NCBI RefSeq assembly: GCF_900104795.1
Contig: NZ_FNTG01000002.1
Coordinates: 2,170,001-2,234,000 of the forward strand
Source of the DNA: Burkholderia sp. WP9
Lineage (GTDB): Bacteria; Pseudomonadota; Gammaproteobacteria; Burkholderiales; Burkholderiaceae
Direction of reading: 5' to 3'
DNA length: 64,000 nucleotides
The first letter of the stretch is position 1; each line of letters starts with the position of its first letter. The position numbers and the translations under genes are program-made. Below the pieces are notes generated by a model that was given only the letters and a program-made list of their open reading frames with translations, ran no database searches and was not told the DNA's origin. Positions 1-8,513 of the stretch are shown here, one piece after another.

Positions 1-42
1 GCTGTCGTCAGCGCGGATTGCCTGAACGCGATCGGCCGGTAG
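1..42 (+). CDS. C-terminal end of an upstream gene (partial)
   Basis: Frame 1 reads thirteen codons (ending ...LNAIGR) to a TAG at 40-42, followed at once by a strong hairpin terminator, which is what the 3' end of a gene looks like. The piece is too short to identify a family, and the reading frame is supported only by codon style and by the terminator. Confidence 0.4.
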   Translation, partial: AVVSADCLNAIGR

Positions 43-69
43 GCGGGGGCATTGACCCGATCAAACGGA

Positions 70-109
70 CAGGCCCCCTGCGCAACGTGGTCGCGCAGGG
101 GGCCTGTTT
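70..109. terminator. Bidirectional rho-independent terminator
   Basis: A perfect 14-bp stem (70-83 pairs with 93-106) with a 9-nt loop is followed by TTT. The minus strand also has a short T run beyond the stem, so the hairpin can serve the rightward gene ending at 42 and the leftward peptide gene ending at 134. Confidence 0.85.
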
Positions 110-133
110 CCAATTGCGGACATCTCGCGCGTC

Positions 134-340
134 CTACAGGTAGGTGCCGCTAATGCGTCCTTCGAAGATGGCGGTGTTGATTCCAAAGTCGTCGACGTGA
201 GCTTGCGAGCCGCCGTCGACAGTGACGACAACGGAACGACCGCCGCGAACAGCTTTCATCTGTTCGGCGGTCAGCGTCAGTTCGTCATGGGCGAGATCCG
301 CGGAACGCGGCAGGTCTTTAATGATGAGGGCGGATTTCAT
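134..340 (-). CDS. Double-glycine-leader small secreted peptide, copy 1
   Basis: A 68-residue peptide whose leader (residues 1-34) reads MKSALIIKDL...EQMKAVRGG and ends in Gly33-Gly34, the usual cut site of C39-peptidase ABC exporters. It shares the I-I-K-D-L start and the M-x-A-V-x-G-G end with five other small genes here, but its leader is about eight residues longer. The predicted 34-residue core has no Cys and no recognised family. An AGGAG ribosome site sits 7 nt before the ATG, and a sigma54 promoter lies at 396-411. Export by the ABC transporter at 14980-18036 is inferred. The role of the mature peptide (bacteriocin, toxin, signal or matrix) is unknown. Confidence 0.8.
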   Translation of the reverse strand: MKSALIIKDLPRSADLAHDELTLTAEQMKAVRGGRSVVVTVDGGSQAHVDDFGINTAIFEGRISGTYL

Positions 341-366
341 GGCATTGCTCCTGAAGTTGGATGGGA

Positions 367-384
367 GAGCACGGTGCGGTGCTC
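367..384 (-). other. 5' leader hairpin of peptide gene 1
   Basis: A 6-bp inverted repeat (GAGCAC...GTGCTC, 6-nt loop) lies between the sigma54 promoter and the ribosome site. The two paralogous peptide genes at 1423 and 8006 also carry a 6-bp hairpin in their leaders, although with a different sequence. It may act in mRNA stability or as an operator; the function is inferred. Confidence 0.4.
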
Positions 385-395
385 AGTCCATCATC

Positions 396-411
396 TGCAA
401 GGGCTATGCCA
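396..411 (-). promoter_or_regulatory. Sigma54 (-24/-12) promoter for peptide gene 1
   Basis: Read on the minus strand the site is TGGCATAGCCCTTGCA. GG and GC are exactly 12 bp apart, and it matches TGGCAC(G)-N4-TTGCA at nearly all conserved positions. The -12 element lies about 57 nt before the start codon. The window encodes a matching activator (18033-19391). The rest of 341-656 contains no gene I can support. Confidence 0.85.
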
Positions 412-656
412 AATTGCGCGCGTTGAGCGAGGAAACCGTATGCGAGGCGTCAACGCAATGCCTGCAGGGGCGAGACGGCATGCGCCTAATCGACATGACG
501 TCCGGGGACGGTGAAATGGCAAGGAAGTGTTCGGCAAGGCCCGACCAACCGCGTGCGGGCTGTCGGGCAGCAGCGCTCCATCTCCAGCACAAGAAAACGG
601 CACGCGTGTGTGACGCGTGCCGCTTCCGTGAATATCGCGCTGAGAGTTCGCGCGGT

Positions 657-866
657 TTAAGGTTTGCGCTGCATGGCCGCGCGTGCGATCGTCTGGTGCG
701 CCGCGGGGAATCCGGGCGGATACTCGACGACGCGTGCGGAAGCCGGCACCAGCGGCGCGGCCACATTCAGCCGTGCGCCAATACGAGCGCCGCCAACAAT
801 GGCGGCCATTGCCTGACGATCGAGTTCGACGCTATCGGTGAGGTCCTTGATGATGAGTCTCGCCAT
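657..866 (-). CDS. Double-glycine-leader small secreted peptide, copy 2
   Basis: A 69-residue peptide starting MARLIIKDLTDSVELDRQAM and ending its leader at Gly25-Gly26. The start at 866 is chosen over a longer upstream frame because TGGAG lies 6 nt before this ATG and the leader then aligns residue for residue with its neighbours. The core is 43 residues, Ala/Pro-rich, Cys-free and ends in basic residues. It has no convincing promoter of its own: a 12-bp-spaced GG/GC pair near 909-924 is poor. It may be read through from the peptide gene at 1050-1334, 183 nt upstream. Function unknown; export by the C39 ABC transporter is inferred. Confidence 0.75.
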   Translation of the reverse strand: MARLIIKDLTDSVELDRQAMAAIVGGARIGARLNVAAPLVPASARVVEYPPGFPAAHQTIARAAMQRKP

Positions 867-1049
867 GGTGGCTCCAGGAAAGAAGTCGAGCGGCTGGCCG
901 GTGTGAATTGCCGGCTGCCGCCCGGGTGTCTTGTGACATGTGCTGAGGTCTCCTCGCACTATCAGTATAGGAAATCTATCCACGGCTCGCCGGACGGTGA
1001 CGGCCTGCCGGCAGTAGTGAGGCCCCCCGGCCCTCGCTACTGCGAGCCG

Positions 1050-1334
1050 TCAGACGTTGGCGTAGTTAGCGCCCCAGAGCGAAGGGCTCACGTTCAGGTG
1101 CAGCGGCACGAATCCCGCGCCGATCACGCCGACGTTGTTGAGTGCCGCAACGTTGACGTATTGCATCTGGTTGAGGTTCTGGTTTATCGAGACGTTGACG
1201 TTGGCAATGCCGCCAAGGCCGGCAACCGAGGGCAGGCCGGGCACGCTGCTGCCGGTGCCGCCGGCCACCGCCGACATGGCGCGGCGGTCGAGCTCGCGGG
1301 TGCCGGACAGATCGCGAATCATGAGGGATGACAT
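1050..1334 (-). CDS. Double-glycine-leader small secreted peptide, copy 3
   Basis: A 94-residue peptide with leader MSSLMIRDLSGTRELDRRAM and Gly25-Gly26. The 68-residue core is rich in Asn, Val and Gly (for example NVNVSINQNLNQMQYVNV), Cys-free, with alternating hydrophobic and polar residues that could form beta strands. GGAGA precedes the ATG. It lies 88 nt behind the gene at 1423-1701 and probably shares that gene's sigma54 promoter, because the gap shows no promoter. No known family is recognised. Export is inferred from the leader. Confidence 0.8.
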   Translation of the reverse strand: MSSLMIRDLSGTRELDRRAMSAVAGGTGSSVPGLPSVAGLGGIANVNVSINQNLNQMQYVNVAALNNVGVIGAGFVPLHLNVSPSLWGANYANV

Positions 1335-1422
1335 GGTGCTTCTCCAAAGGTACGCGCAGGACGCGGGTAGTCGGCGGGCGGTGAAGCGCGCCGGAGAGCC
1401 GGGCGCCTCGCCGCGTCACGTC

Positions 1423-1701
1423 TTACACGTGGATGTTGTTGCTCGTGGTGACGTACGGGTTGACCGTCGAGTGGATGCCGGAGGCGAACGCGACGTTGTT
1501 GCCGTTGGCGTTCTGCAGGTTCAGTTCGTTGTTGATCAACTGCGTGGCATCGACCTTCTTGCTGTTGTTCGGGGCGAACACGGGGCTGAAGTTGAAGTAC
1601 GACGACGAAGGATAGTAGCCGGTGCCACCGCGCACGGCGCTCATGGCCTTGCTGCCAAGTTGTTCGGTGATGGAGAGGTCTTTGATGGTCAGCGTGTTCA
1701 T
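1423..1701 (-). CDS. Double-glycine-leader small secreted peptide, copy 4
   Basis: A 92-residue peptide (MNTLTIKDLSITEQLGSKAM, Gly25-Gly26) that is a close paralogue of the gene at 8006-8287. Leaders are almost identical, and the cores share GYYPSSSYFNF, the QLIN segment and QNANGNN. The start at 1701 has AGGAG 7 nt upstream; a start 17 codons earlier would break the leader alignment. The promoter and 5' leader are also nearly identical to those of the paralogue. The core is rich in Asn and Ser and lacks Cys. The mature product would be about 66 residues. Role unknown. Confidence 0.85.
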   Translation of the reverse strand: MNTLTIKDLSITEQLGSKAMSAVRGGTGYYPSSSYFNFSPVFAPNNSKKVDATQLINNELNLQNANGNNVAFASGIHSTVNPYVTTSNNIHV

Positions 1702-1745
1702 GGTGAATCTCCTGAAGGGAAAGGGCATTGGCCTGGGAAAGGTTG

Positions 1746-1764
1746 CGAGCAACTTGTCTGCTCG
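1746..1764 (-). other. 5' leader hairpin of peptide gene 4
   Basis: The inverted repeat CGAGCA...TGCTCG (7-nt loop) lies just downstream of the sigma54 promoter. The same hairpin is preserved at 7942-7960 in front of the paralogous peptide gene. Confidence 0.45.
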
Positions 1765-1775
1765 AGTGTCACTAA

Positions 1776-1791
1776 TGCACGGGCTGTGCCA
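1776..1791 (-). promoter_or_regulatory. Sigma54 promoter for peptide genes 4 and 3
   Basis: On the minus strand: TGGCACAGCCCGTGCA, with GG and GC 12 bp apart. It is identical at 15 of 16 positions to the promoter at 7915-7930. Together with the downstream leader, over 40 nt are conserved between the two loci. The remaining part of 1792-2116, up to the kinase gene, shows no gene; no clear promoter for the kinase was recognised. Confidence 0.88.
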
Positions 1792-2116
1792 GTTTTATTC
1801 AAGGTTCCTAAGAAAGTTGGAGGAGGCTTGCTGCGTAAGGCTTTCGCGTGGCGGTGCGAGGTTGGTGGTGGCGCATCGCGGCATCTGGGAGATGAGCGGC
1901 TGACGGCGTGCGCCCGACAGACCTCGTCATGCTGTTGGATTTCCCACGACACCGGTTCAGCGCGCAGGCAGCGGGCCAATCCTGGTTTGCGAAAGCACGG
2001 ACCTGGAGCTAGTATCGAAGCGGCACATGTAACTGGTTACGACAGGTTTTCTATCGGCCTGAGAGGCTGGGATCGCATGCGATCCGGCCCAACGGCAGCG
2101 GCGGTGCTTCGCACAA

Positions 2117-4318
2117 ATGGCTAGCCTTGCGCGTGTGATTCACGACTTTCAGAACGGCGAGCTGTCCCGTGACGAGTTCGTGGCTCAACTCGACAGCACG
2201 TTGACGACCGAGGGACTCGGTCCCACGCAGCTGCTGGACATGCTTGGCGCCGCCCAGCGCAAAGCACCGTTGCCCGACGATCTCTATGTGGAAGTGCGGC
2301 GGCGTATCGAACAGTTGCGCGTTTCGAACGTGGCTGCGGGCGGCGACGAAACGGGCATCCAGACCACAGTCGAAATTCCATCGGTGCGCTCGGCGAGCGC
2401 GGGTAGTGCCGGTAGCGTCGGCAATGCATCCCACGCAGCCGGTAACGGCAACGGCAACGGCGGCGCGACGGGACAGGACCAGATCAAAGGAACCGGCGAC
2501 ACGCTGAATAACCGCTTCGTGCTCGAGGAATGCCTGGGCGTCGGCGGTATGGGCACGGTGTACAAGGCGCTCGACCTGCGCAAGCTCGAGGCCTCGGATC
2601 GCAAACCGTACCTCGCGATCAAGGTGCTCAACGTCCAATTCCGCGGCAACCCCAATTCGCTTGTCGCGTTACAGCGCGAGGCGCGCAAGGCGCAGGTGCT
2701 CGCGCATCGCAACATCATCACGGTGTACGACTTCGACCGCGACGGGCCGATCGTCTATCTGACCATGGAGTACCTGTCCGGCAAGCCGCTCAGCCAGTTG
2801 CTGCGCACGCCGGGCTACCAGGGCATGCCGGTGCGCGCCGCGCTGCCGATCGTGCGCGGCATGAGCAGCGCGCTCGCTTACGCGCACGAACGCGGCTTCG
2901 TGCATTGCGACTTCAAGCCCGCCAACGTATTTCTCACGACGAATGCTGAAGTGAAAGTGATCGACTTCGGCATCGCTCGCGTGTTTCAGCGTCCGGAAGA
3001 AGAGAGCGACGCCACCGTTTTCGATCCGGGCAGCCTCGGCGCGTTGACGCCCGCGTATGCCAGCCCGGAAATGATCGAGCACCGCGAGCCGGATCCGCGC
3101 GACGATATCTACGCGCTCGGCTGCATCACGTATGAGCTGCTGACCGGCCACCATCCGTTCGACCGGTTGTCGGCGACACAAGCCCGCAATGCCGATTTCA
3201 AACCGCAGCGGCCGGCCAATCTCGACTCGAGACAATGGCGCGCACTGCGCTCGGCGCTGTCGTTCGATCGCAATACGCGCATGCCGAGCGTGGAGCGCTT
3301 CATCGCGGAGTTCGACAACGAGGCGCGCGCGGAGAAGTCGGGTACGTTGGCGAAGGTGGGACTCGCGAGTTTCGCGGTGGTGTGCGCGGCGGCGGTCGGG
3401 GTGTTCGCATTCCGCTCGGCGCCGAACCGGCAGAACGGGGCGCAGACGCCGGCGGGCGCGTCGCAGGCTTTGGCGGAGCAGACGGCTTCGTCGTCTGCGG
3501 CTGAGACGGTCTCTGGGCCGGTTGCCGCGGCAGCGCCGCCTCCGCCGGCCAATGTCGTCGCGGCGGCGCCTGCCACGGCACCCCCGGCAAGTCCGGTCGC
3601 GGCCGTGCCCGTCACGCCACCCACGCCCGCGCCGAAGCCGGCGCTCACGCTCGCCGCCATCACACCCGCGTTGACGCAAGTGCCCTGTTCGGCGCTGTCC
3701 GCCTCAGTACAGGACCATTCGCTGACGGTGCGCGGCTATGTCTCGCAACGCTACGGCACCGCGCATCTGAAGGACACGCTGGCGGCGTTGCCGGGTGTCG
3801 ATACGCTGACGCTGGCCGTCGAGCCGCTCGCCGACGACAAGTGCGACACCATCAAGGCGCTCGCGCCCTACTGGGTCGGCAACATGCAGGCCGGACACGT
3901 TGCGGCCTTGCATGTGAGGCCGTCAGGCGGACAGTTGAGCGATGGCGACCCGCTCGTTGTCGACGTCACCACACCGGGCTACGACTCGTATGTGAACCTC
4001 GACTACTACCAGCTCGACGGCAGCGTCGTGCACATGGTGCCGAGCCCGCGCGCAAAGGACAATCAGGCGCCGCCGCACTACGCCGCCACCATCGGCAGCG
4101 CGGGGGACTGGATCATTTCAAAGCCGTTCGGATCGGAGATGGTCGTGCTGCTGATTACGCCGGCGCCGCTATTCGACAAGCCGCGTCCGGAAAGCGAAGC
4201 ACGCGCCGATTATCTGCGCGCGCTCGACGCGAGGCTCGCACAGATCGGCGGCAAATACGGCCGTGATCACATCGTCGCCGATTTCGCGCCGATTACGACG
4301 AAGCCACGCTCGCCCTAA
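2117..4318 (+). CDS. Membrane Ser/Thr protein kinase with C-terminal DUF4384-like domain
   Basis: A 733-residue Hanks-type kinase. After a poorly conserved N-terminus rich in Gly/Ser (to about 125), the kinase domain covers about 131-400: glycine loop GVGGMGTVYK (141-150), Lys169 in AIKVL, catalytic Asp265 and Lys267 in HCDFKPAN, DFG 283-285 and an SPE motif near 316-318. The loop has HCD rather than HRD, so this is a non-RD kinase. One membrane helix (about 413-433) leads to a Pro/Ala-rich linker and a periplasmic region ending in a DUF4384-like domain (VRPSGGQLSDGDPLVVDVTT region). It probably phosphorylates the FHA protein or activator of the export operon, with the PP2C at 19426 reversing this, as in PpkA/Fha/PppA systems. 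Substrates are inferred. Confidence 0.88.
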   Translation: MASLARVIHDFQNGELSRDEFVAQLDSTLTTEGLGPTQLLDMLGAAQRKAPLPDDLYVEVRRRIEQLRVSNVAAGGDETGIQTTVEIPSVRSASAGSAGSVGNASHAAGNGNGNGGATGQDQIKGTGDTLNNRFVLEECLGVGGMGTVYKALDLRKLEASDRKPYLAIKVLNVQFRGNPNSLVALQREARKAQVLAHRNIITVYDFDRDGPIVYLTMEYLSGKPLSQLLRTPGYQGMPVRAALPIVRGMSSALAYAHERGFVHCDFKPANVFLTTNAEVKVIDFGIARVFQRPEEESDATVFDPGSLGALTPAYASPEMIEHREPDPRDDIYALGCITYELLTGHHPFDRLSATQARNADFKPQRPANLDSRQWRALRSALSFDRNTRMPSVERFIAEFDNEARAEKSGTLAKVGLASFAVVCAAAVGVFAFRSAPNRQNGAQTPAGASQALAEQTASSSAAETVSGPVAAAAPPPPANVVAAAPATAPPASPVAAVPVTPPTPAPKPALTLAAITPALTQVPCSALSASVQDHSLTVRGYVSQRYGTAHLKDTLAALPGVDTLTLAVEPLADDKCDTIKALAPYWVGNMQAGHVAALHVRPSGGQLSDGDPLVVDVTTPGYDSYVNLDYYQLDGSVVHMVPSPRAKDNQAPPHYAATIGSAGDWIISKPFGSEMVVLLITPAPLFDKPRPESEARADYLRALDARLAQIGGKYGRDHIVADFAPITTKPRSP

Positions 4319-4385
4319 GTCCGCACCTTGGATGCGGCTTGCTTGACGGTGGCGAGCCGGGCGCGGGCCCGACAACTCACACCAG

Positions 4386-6368
4386 TCACTTGAGATCCTT
4401 GACGACCCGAAAGCCATCCTGCGACTGGCGCACGCCCGAGCTGTACTTGAAGCGTGTCGCGCTGAGCATATAGCCGCCGCCCTCGCGCCACGAACCGCCG
4501 CGAATCACGCGCATGTCGCAGCCGGGGCTGTCCCATGCGTGGCCGTCGGCAGGCGCGCCCTGGTAGGAGTTGTGCCAGCAGTCGGCGGTCCATTCCCACA
4601 CGCTGCCGTTCATGTCGTACAGGCCAAGCGGATTCGGCGCGAACGAGCCGGCGGACTCAGGTCCTTCCTTGTGCCACGGGTCGCCGCAGTCCTTGCAGTT
4701 GGCGTTGCCTTTGCGCATCTGGTCGCCCCACCAGTAGGCTGTCGTGGTGCCGCCGCGATCCGCATATTCCCATTCCGCTTCGGTGGGTAAACGGTACGGT
4801 TTGCCGGTGCTCTTGCTCAACCATTTCACGTACTGCTGTGCGTCGTCCCAACTGAGATCGCGCGCTGGGGCGGCTTTGTTGGTATTGCTTTCGGGTGTGA
4901 GTTTCTGACAGCCGTTGGCTGCCACGCACGCGTTCCACTGCTCCACCGTCACCTCGTACTTGCCGATCGCGAACGGCGCACCAATGCTCACGTGATGTAC
5001 CGGCTTTTCCGATGGATCGTCGGTGCTGTTGCCCATCGAGAATGAACCTGCAGGCACGGTAATCATGATCGGACAGGTGGCGCAATCGCGGCTTTCGCCG
5101 GCGACCGGCGTATGCGTGACGGGCTTTTGCGTTACCGCCGCCGCAGGTGGCGCGGCCGGCGGGGCGGCGCTTGCGATGGGCTTCGGTGCCGGCGCACTGG
5201 GCGGCGGCGTTGGCCGTGCTGCTTGTGGCGCCGGTGCCACGGAAGGCGCGGCAGGTGTGGCTGCGGAGGGCGAACTCGACGCCCCCGCTGCGCGCAAACG
5301 TTCGATGCGCGCGTGAGCGAGCGTGGCGAAGCGGCCGCCTGGATAGGCCTTCAGATACGCCTCGTAGTCGCCCGGGTAATTACTGTCCTTGATCGAATTC
5401 CAGAATGTGATTTCGTATTGTTCGCTGCTGTCTTTCGGCAAGATGCCTCTGCTGCGCAGCGTGATCACGGGATTGTCCAGAGCGGCGGACGCAGCATCGG
5501 ACACGAGCAACGACCGAGGCAGCGAGGAAGCCAGCCACGGCGTTTGCTCGCCACCCGTTACGTCGCGAACCTGCGCCGCGATGCGCTGGAACAGATTCGC
5601 CAGGGGCTGCGACGGAGCGCTGTCGAGCGCGTGCAGCCATGCATTCGTGTAGACGCCATGACGCACGCCGTCCGCCGCGAAACCGCCAGGCGCGGTCGCG
5701 TAGGCCACTACCGTGTTGTCCGGAAGCGCGGACGTATTGCCCGCCACGTCCGCCGAGAACGGGTTGTTCAGACACGTATCGAGGATCACGAGATTGAACT
5801 GGCCGTCACGCGGCGCGCGCATTGCCTGCAATACGGCGTTGAGATCGACGCCCGCTCCGACGACGGCAGCCGGCAAGCGAGAATCGAGTCCCGCGGGGAT
5901 GAGCAGTGTTTGCGGGCCGATTTGCATGCCGTGTCCCGCGAAATAAAAGAGGCCAACGCCGCCTGACCGCAGGCGCTCATGGAATTCACCGATGGCTTCG
6001 CGCATTTGCTGCGGCGTCGCGTTGGTACGCATGATCACGTCGAAGCCGAGTGTTTTCAGCCTGTCACGCATGTCTTCGGCATCGCGTGGGGCGTTCTCAC
6101 GCAGTGCATCGACTTGCGTGTCGGTGCGGTCCGCAAGTTCGGCGCGATCGGCGTGATCGGCACCGTACGCGCCGTTACCAATCACTAGCGCAATACGTGG
6201 AGAAGACTGCTTGCCTGATTGTGGCGTGAACGGAGTGAGCGGCAATGTCGCCATGTTCGCCGCATTCGCGCCCCGCTCGACGCCATCAGGTTGCGGCGCC
6301 GCATAAGCATCGCCCCAATGCGCCTGCATTGCCCCGGCCATGCACACCAGCATGAATATTCGCCACAT
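4386..6368 (-). CDS. Secreted caspase-like (peptidase C14) protein fused to an FGE-sulfatase domain
   Basis: A 660-residue protein from the chosen ATG (AGGA 8 nt upstream), which gives a signal peptide ([19 protein letters not shown]...AYAAP). An in-frame start 25 codons earlier would hide it. Caspase p20-like domain: RIALVIGN near 58, His146 in FAGHG and Cys199 in LDTCLNNPF, the expected dyad. A Pro/Ala linker leads to a formylglycine-generating-enzyme-like domain ([43 protein letters not shown]). The C-terminal Cys-containing motif of true FGEs is not visible, so this part is probably binding or structural. The gene sits head-on to the kinase gene, inside the peptide-export cluster. Cutting or sensing of exported peptides is one possible role; untested. 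Confidence 0.85.
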   Translation of the reverse strand: MWRIFMLVCMAGAMQAHWGDAYAAPQPDGVERGANAANMATLPLTPFTPQSGKQSSPRIALVIGNGAYGADHADRAELADRTDTQVDALRENAPRDAEDMRDRLKTLGFDVIMRTNATPQQMREAIGEFHERLRSGGVGLFYFAGHGMQIGPQTLLIPAGLDSRLPAAVVGAGVDLNAVLQAMRAPRDGQFNLVILDTCLNNPFSADVAGNTSALPDNTVVAYATAPGGFAADGVRHGVYTNAWLHALDSAPSQPLANLFQRIAAQVRDVTGGEQTPWLASSLPRSLLVSDAASAALDNPVITLRSRGILPKDSSEQYEITFWNSIKDSNYPGDYEAYLKAYPGGRFATLAHARIERLRAAGASSSPSAATPAAPSVAPAPQAARPTPPPSAPAPKPIASAAPPAAPPAAAVTQKPVTHTPVAGESRDCATCPIMITVPAGSFSMGNSTDDPSEKPVHHVSIGAPFAIGKYEVTVEQWNACVAANGCQKLTPESNTNKAAPARDLSWDDAQQYVKWLSKSTGKPYRLPTEAEWEYADRGGTTTAYWWGDQMRKGNANCKDCGDPWHKEGPESAGSFAPNPLGLYDMNGSVWEWTADCWHNSYQGAPADGHAWDSPGCDMRVIRGGSWREGGGYMLSATRFKYSSGVRQSQDGFRVVKDLK

Positions 6369-6736
6369 CTTCACATCCTGTTTGTTCCGGACAGAACATA
6401 GGCAATCGAGGACCGCGCTACTCGCAGCAGTTGCTGGAGTCAAAGGCGCGAAGCATCGACGCCGCTATCGACCATCCATCTGCAACCTCTTAATAACGAT
6501 AGCACGCGCTTTGCGCGCCACAACAGTCGGCATGCCCCGAATGCGTTATACGGTTAACGAGTGTGGCGTATCTTTTTGGCAAGTTACGTCCTAAGCTAAT
6601 TCACAAAGTAAGGTGGCACGGTCGTTTTATCCAGGGGCGGCTGTCCAACCGCGCGTGCGCCCGTGGCGTCCAGCCGAAACGTCCGGCCTGCGTCGTGCAG
6701 TCGGGTCGCCATGACCATTCGTCGGGAGAGTGCGCT

Positions 6737-7240
6737 ATGCGAAGAACCGTTACCCCCGTTGTTACCGACGTGCGTCATGGAGCGAATGCGCATCGCGAGG
6801 CGCGGCGCAAGGCGCTGCGCGCGACGCTTGTCCTCGTGTTCGGCAACATGGTGCCCGGCGCGTTGGCGCTGGCCGAGTCAACCACTTCGCCGCCGGGCGC
6901 GGAGGAATACATCATCTGGCCACCGGATGGCGCGGTGATTCACGGCGGCAAGTTGTGGGTGCGCATGGGCTTGCGGAACATGGGCGTGTGCCCGAAGGGC
7001 GTCGTGTTCCCCAACACCGGCCATCACCATCTGCTGATCGACACCGACCTGCCGCCGCTCGATCAGGAAATCCCATCGGATCGCAATCACCTGCACTTCG
7101 GCGCGGGTGAGACGGACGCGCGGATCGAGTTGCCGCCGGGCAAACACACACTGCAACTCATTCTCGGCGATCACAACCACGTGCCGCATGTGCCGCCCGT
7201 GTATTCGAAGAAGATCACCATCACCGTGCTAAAAGACTAG
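6737..7240 (+). CDS. Secreted DUF4399 protein, copy 1
   Basis: A 167-residue protein with a signal peptide (hydrophobic RATLVLVFGNMVPGALALA after a basic start). The ATG is preceded by GGGAGAG; a start further upstream would bury the signal. The mature part contains the DUF4399 core with a His cluster (GHHHLLIDTDLPP), RNHLHFGAGET and a His-rich DHNHVPHVPP stretch, which suggests metal binding in the periplasm. The next gene (7288) is a tandem duplicate 47 nt downstream. The family's function is not established. Its place between the caspase gene and a peptide gene suggests, but does not prove, a link with peptide secretion. Confidence 0.8.
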   Translation: MRRTVTPVVTDVRHGANAHREARRKALRATLVLVFGNMVPGALALAESTTSPPGAEEYIIWPPDGAVIHGGKLWVRMGLRNMGVCPKGVVFPNTGHHHLLIDTDLPPLDQEIPSDRNHLHFGAGETDARIELPPGKHTLQLILGDHNHVPHVPPVYSKKITITVLKD

Positions 7241-7287
7241 CGCGATCCGTTCGTTCAAAGCGGATCCGTCAGGACGGAGAGACCTCC

Positions 7288-7722
7288 ATGTACAAGATCA
7301 TCGCGGCCGCGGCGCTCGTCATGTCGGCGGCATTGGCTTCGCCAAATGTCGTCATTGCGGGTACGACGCCCGCACCGGCGGGTGCCCATGCATATATCGG
7401 CTATCCCAACGACGGCCAGGTCGTCCCGGCCAACAAGCCATTCAAGGTGTGGTTCGGCCTGCGGTATATGGGCGTGGCGCCCAAAGGCGTCAAGTATCCG
7501 AATACCGGCCACCATCATCTGCTGATCGACACCGACCTGCCGCCGATGGATCAGGAAATTCCGTCGGATCGCAACCATCTGCATTTCGGTGCGGGCGAAA
7601 CGGAGACCACGATTCAGCTGCCGCCAGGCAAGCACACGTTGCAGTTGCTAATGGGCGACGACATGCATATCCCGCACAATCCGCCTGTGTATTCGAAGAA
7701 GATCACCGTCATTGCGCGGTGA
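7288..7722 (+). CDS. Secreted DUF4399 protein, copy 2
   Basis: A 144-residue paralogue of the preceding gene. The two share TGHHHLLIDTDLPP, DQEIPSDRNHLHFGAGET and the VYSKKIT tail almost exactly. It has a cleavable signal peptide (MYKIIAAAALVMSAALASPNVVIAG). GGAGAGACCTCC precedes the ATG. The His-rich surface is kept (MHIPHNPP), again suggesting metal binding. Probably co-transcribed with copy 1. No catalytic residues of a known enzyme are recognised. Confidence 0.8.
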   Translation: MYKIIAAAALVMSAALASPNVVIAGTTPAPAGAHAYIGYPNDGQVVPANKPFKVWFGLRYMGVAPKGVKYPNTGHHHLLIDTDLPPMDQEIPSDRNHLHFGAGETETTIQLPPGKHTLQLLMGDDMHIPHNPPVYSKKITVIAR

Positions 7723-7914
7723 CGCAATCCGCGGCGTGACGCTCCGGCAATCGGGTGTTACGCCGCAACCAACAGCTTCGCGCGGTATGTTGGCCGCGAT
7801 CCACCATCCTCCGCGCACCGCTTCTCCGCTTCTCTCGCGATCCGTCTCCCGGTCCACCCAGCAACCCTTTATCTACGGCGCTCCGACAAATTTATTAGGA
7901 GAAAAAAGGAAGAC

Positions 7915-7930
7915 TGGCACAGCCCATGCA
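7915..7930 (+). promoter_or_regulatory. Sigma54 promoter for peptide gene 5
   Basis: TGGCACAGCCCATGCA has GG and GC 12 bp apart and lies about 75 nt before the ATG. The sequence from here through the hairpin at 7942-7960 is nearly identical to the promoter region of the inverted paralogue (1746-1791). Confidence 0.88.
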
Positions 7931-8005
7931 TTAGTGACACTCGAGCAGACAAGTTGCTCGAACCCAACCGCAAACTGTGCAGTATTCCCTTCCAGGAGAT
8001 TGACC

Positions 8006-8287
8006 ATGAACACGCTGACCATCAAAGACCTGTCCATCACCGAACAACTCGACAGCAAGGCCATGAGCGCCGTGCGCGGTGGCATGGGCTACTATCCTTC
8101 GTCGTCGTACTTCAACTTCATGCCGATGTACGCGCCGAACAACAGCAAGACGGTCAATGCCACCCAACTGATCAACACGCAACTGGACATTCAGAACGCC
8201 AACGGCAACAACGCAGCGTTCGTCTCCGGCATCACGACCACGATCGATCCGCACGTGAGCGCAAGCAACAACATCAACGTGCACTAA
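8006..8287 (+). CDS. Double-glycine-leader small secreted peptide, copy 5
   Basis: A 93-residue peptide (MNTLTIKDLSITEQLDSKAM, Gly25-Gly26), close paralogue of 1423-1701. AGGAG lies 7 nt before the ATG; the frame stays open upstream, but alignment with the other leaders fixes this start. The core (residues 27-93) contains GYYPSSSYFNF, many Asn residues (NNSKTVNATQLIN, QNANGNN, SASNNINVH) and no Cys. It is followed by a hairpin and then by the outer-membrane component of the exporter, so cargo and exporter are adjacent. Role of the mature peptide unknown. Confidence 0.87.
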   Translation: MNTLTIKDLSITEQLDSKAMSAVRGGMGYYPSSSYFNFMPMYAPNNSKTVNATQLINTQLDIQNANGNNAAFVSGITTTIDPHVSASNNINVH

Positions 8288-8300
8288 ACGGCGCAGGCCG

Positions 8301-8326
8301 CCGCGGAGGCGAGACGGCCTCCGCGG
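8301..8326 (+). terminator. GC-rich hairpin after peptide gene 5
   Basis: A perfect 10-bp stem (8301-8310 with 8317-8326) with a 6-nt loop starts 13 nt after the stop codon of the peptide gene. The T run after it is weak (GCTCTT), so it may be an attenuating or 3'-protecting hairpin that separates high peptide expression from the exporter genes. Confidence 0.5.
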
Positions 8327-8513
8327 GCTCTTACCGCCCGCTCCTCAAAAAGATCTCGCAGCCAATCGTTCTTTCCACGCGCCCCCCCGCTTCACCGCAC
8401 GAACCCCGCACCGATCTTCTTGCATCGCTTCGATGGTGAAGCCGCGCAGGAGATGCTTTACTTAAAGGGTGCGTTCTCCTCGTGCATTGAAACGGGCGTT
8501 ATCGGAGACCATC

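Noticed and set aside
2669..3679. Long minus-strand frame opposite the kinase gene
   Set aside because: Arg-rich translation typical of GC-rich antisense DNA; the opposite strand has all kinase motifs.
6505..6520. Possible sigma54 site before the caspase-FGE gene (minus strand)
   Set aside because: Spacing is right and the -24 box is fair, but the -12 part (GCGCG) is poor and the stretch is simple GC-rich palindrome.
6614..6629. TGGCACGGTCGTTTTA upstream of the DUF4399 genes as a sigma54 promoter
   Set aside because: The -24 box is perfect but the essential GC at -12 is missing (TT instead).
134..8287. Lanthipeptide or other modified RiPP cluster
   Set aside because: Cores lack Cys, and no LanM, YcaO, radical-SAM or similar enzyme is encoded; only the Gly-Gly leader fits.
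8434..8449. Possible sigma54 site before the outer-membrane lipoprotein gene
   Set aside because: GG and GC are 11 rather than 12 bp apart and the flanking bases fit poorly.
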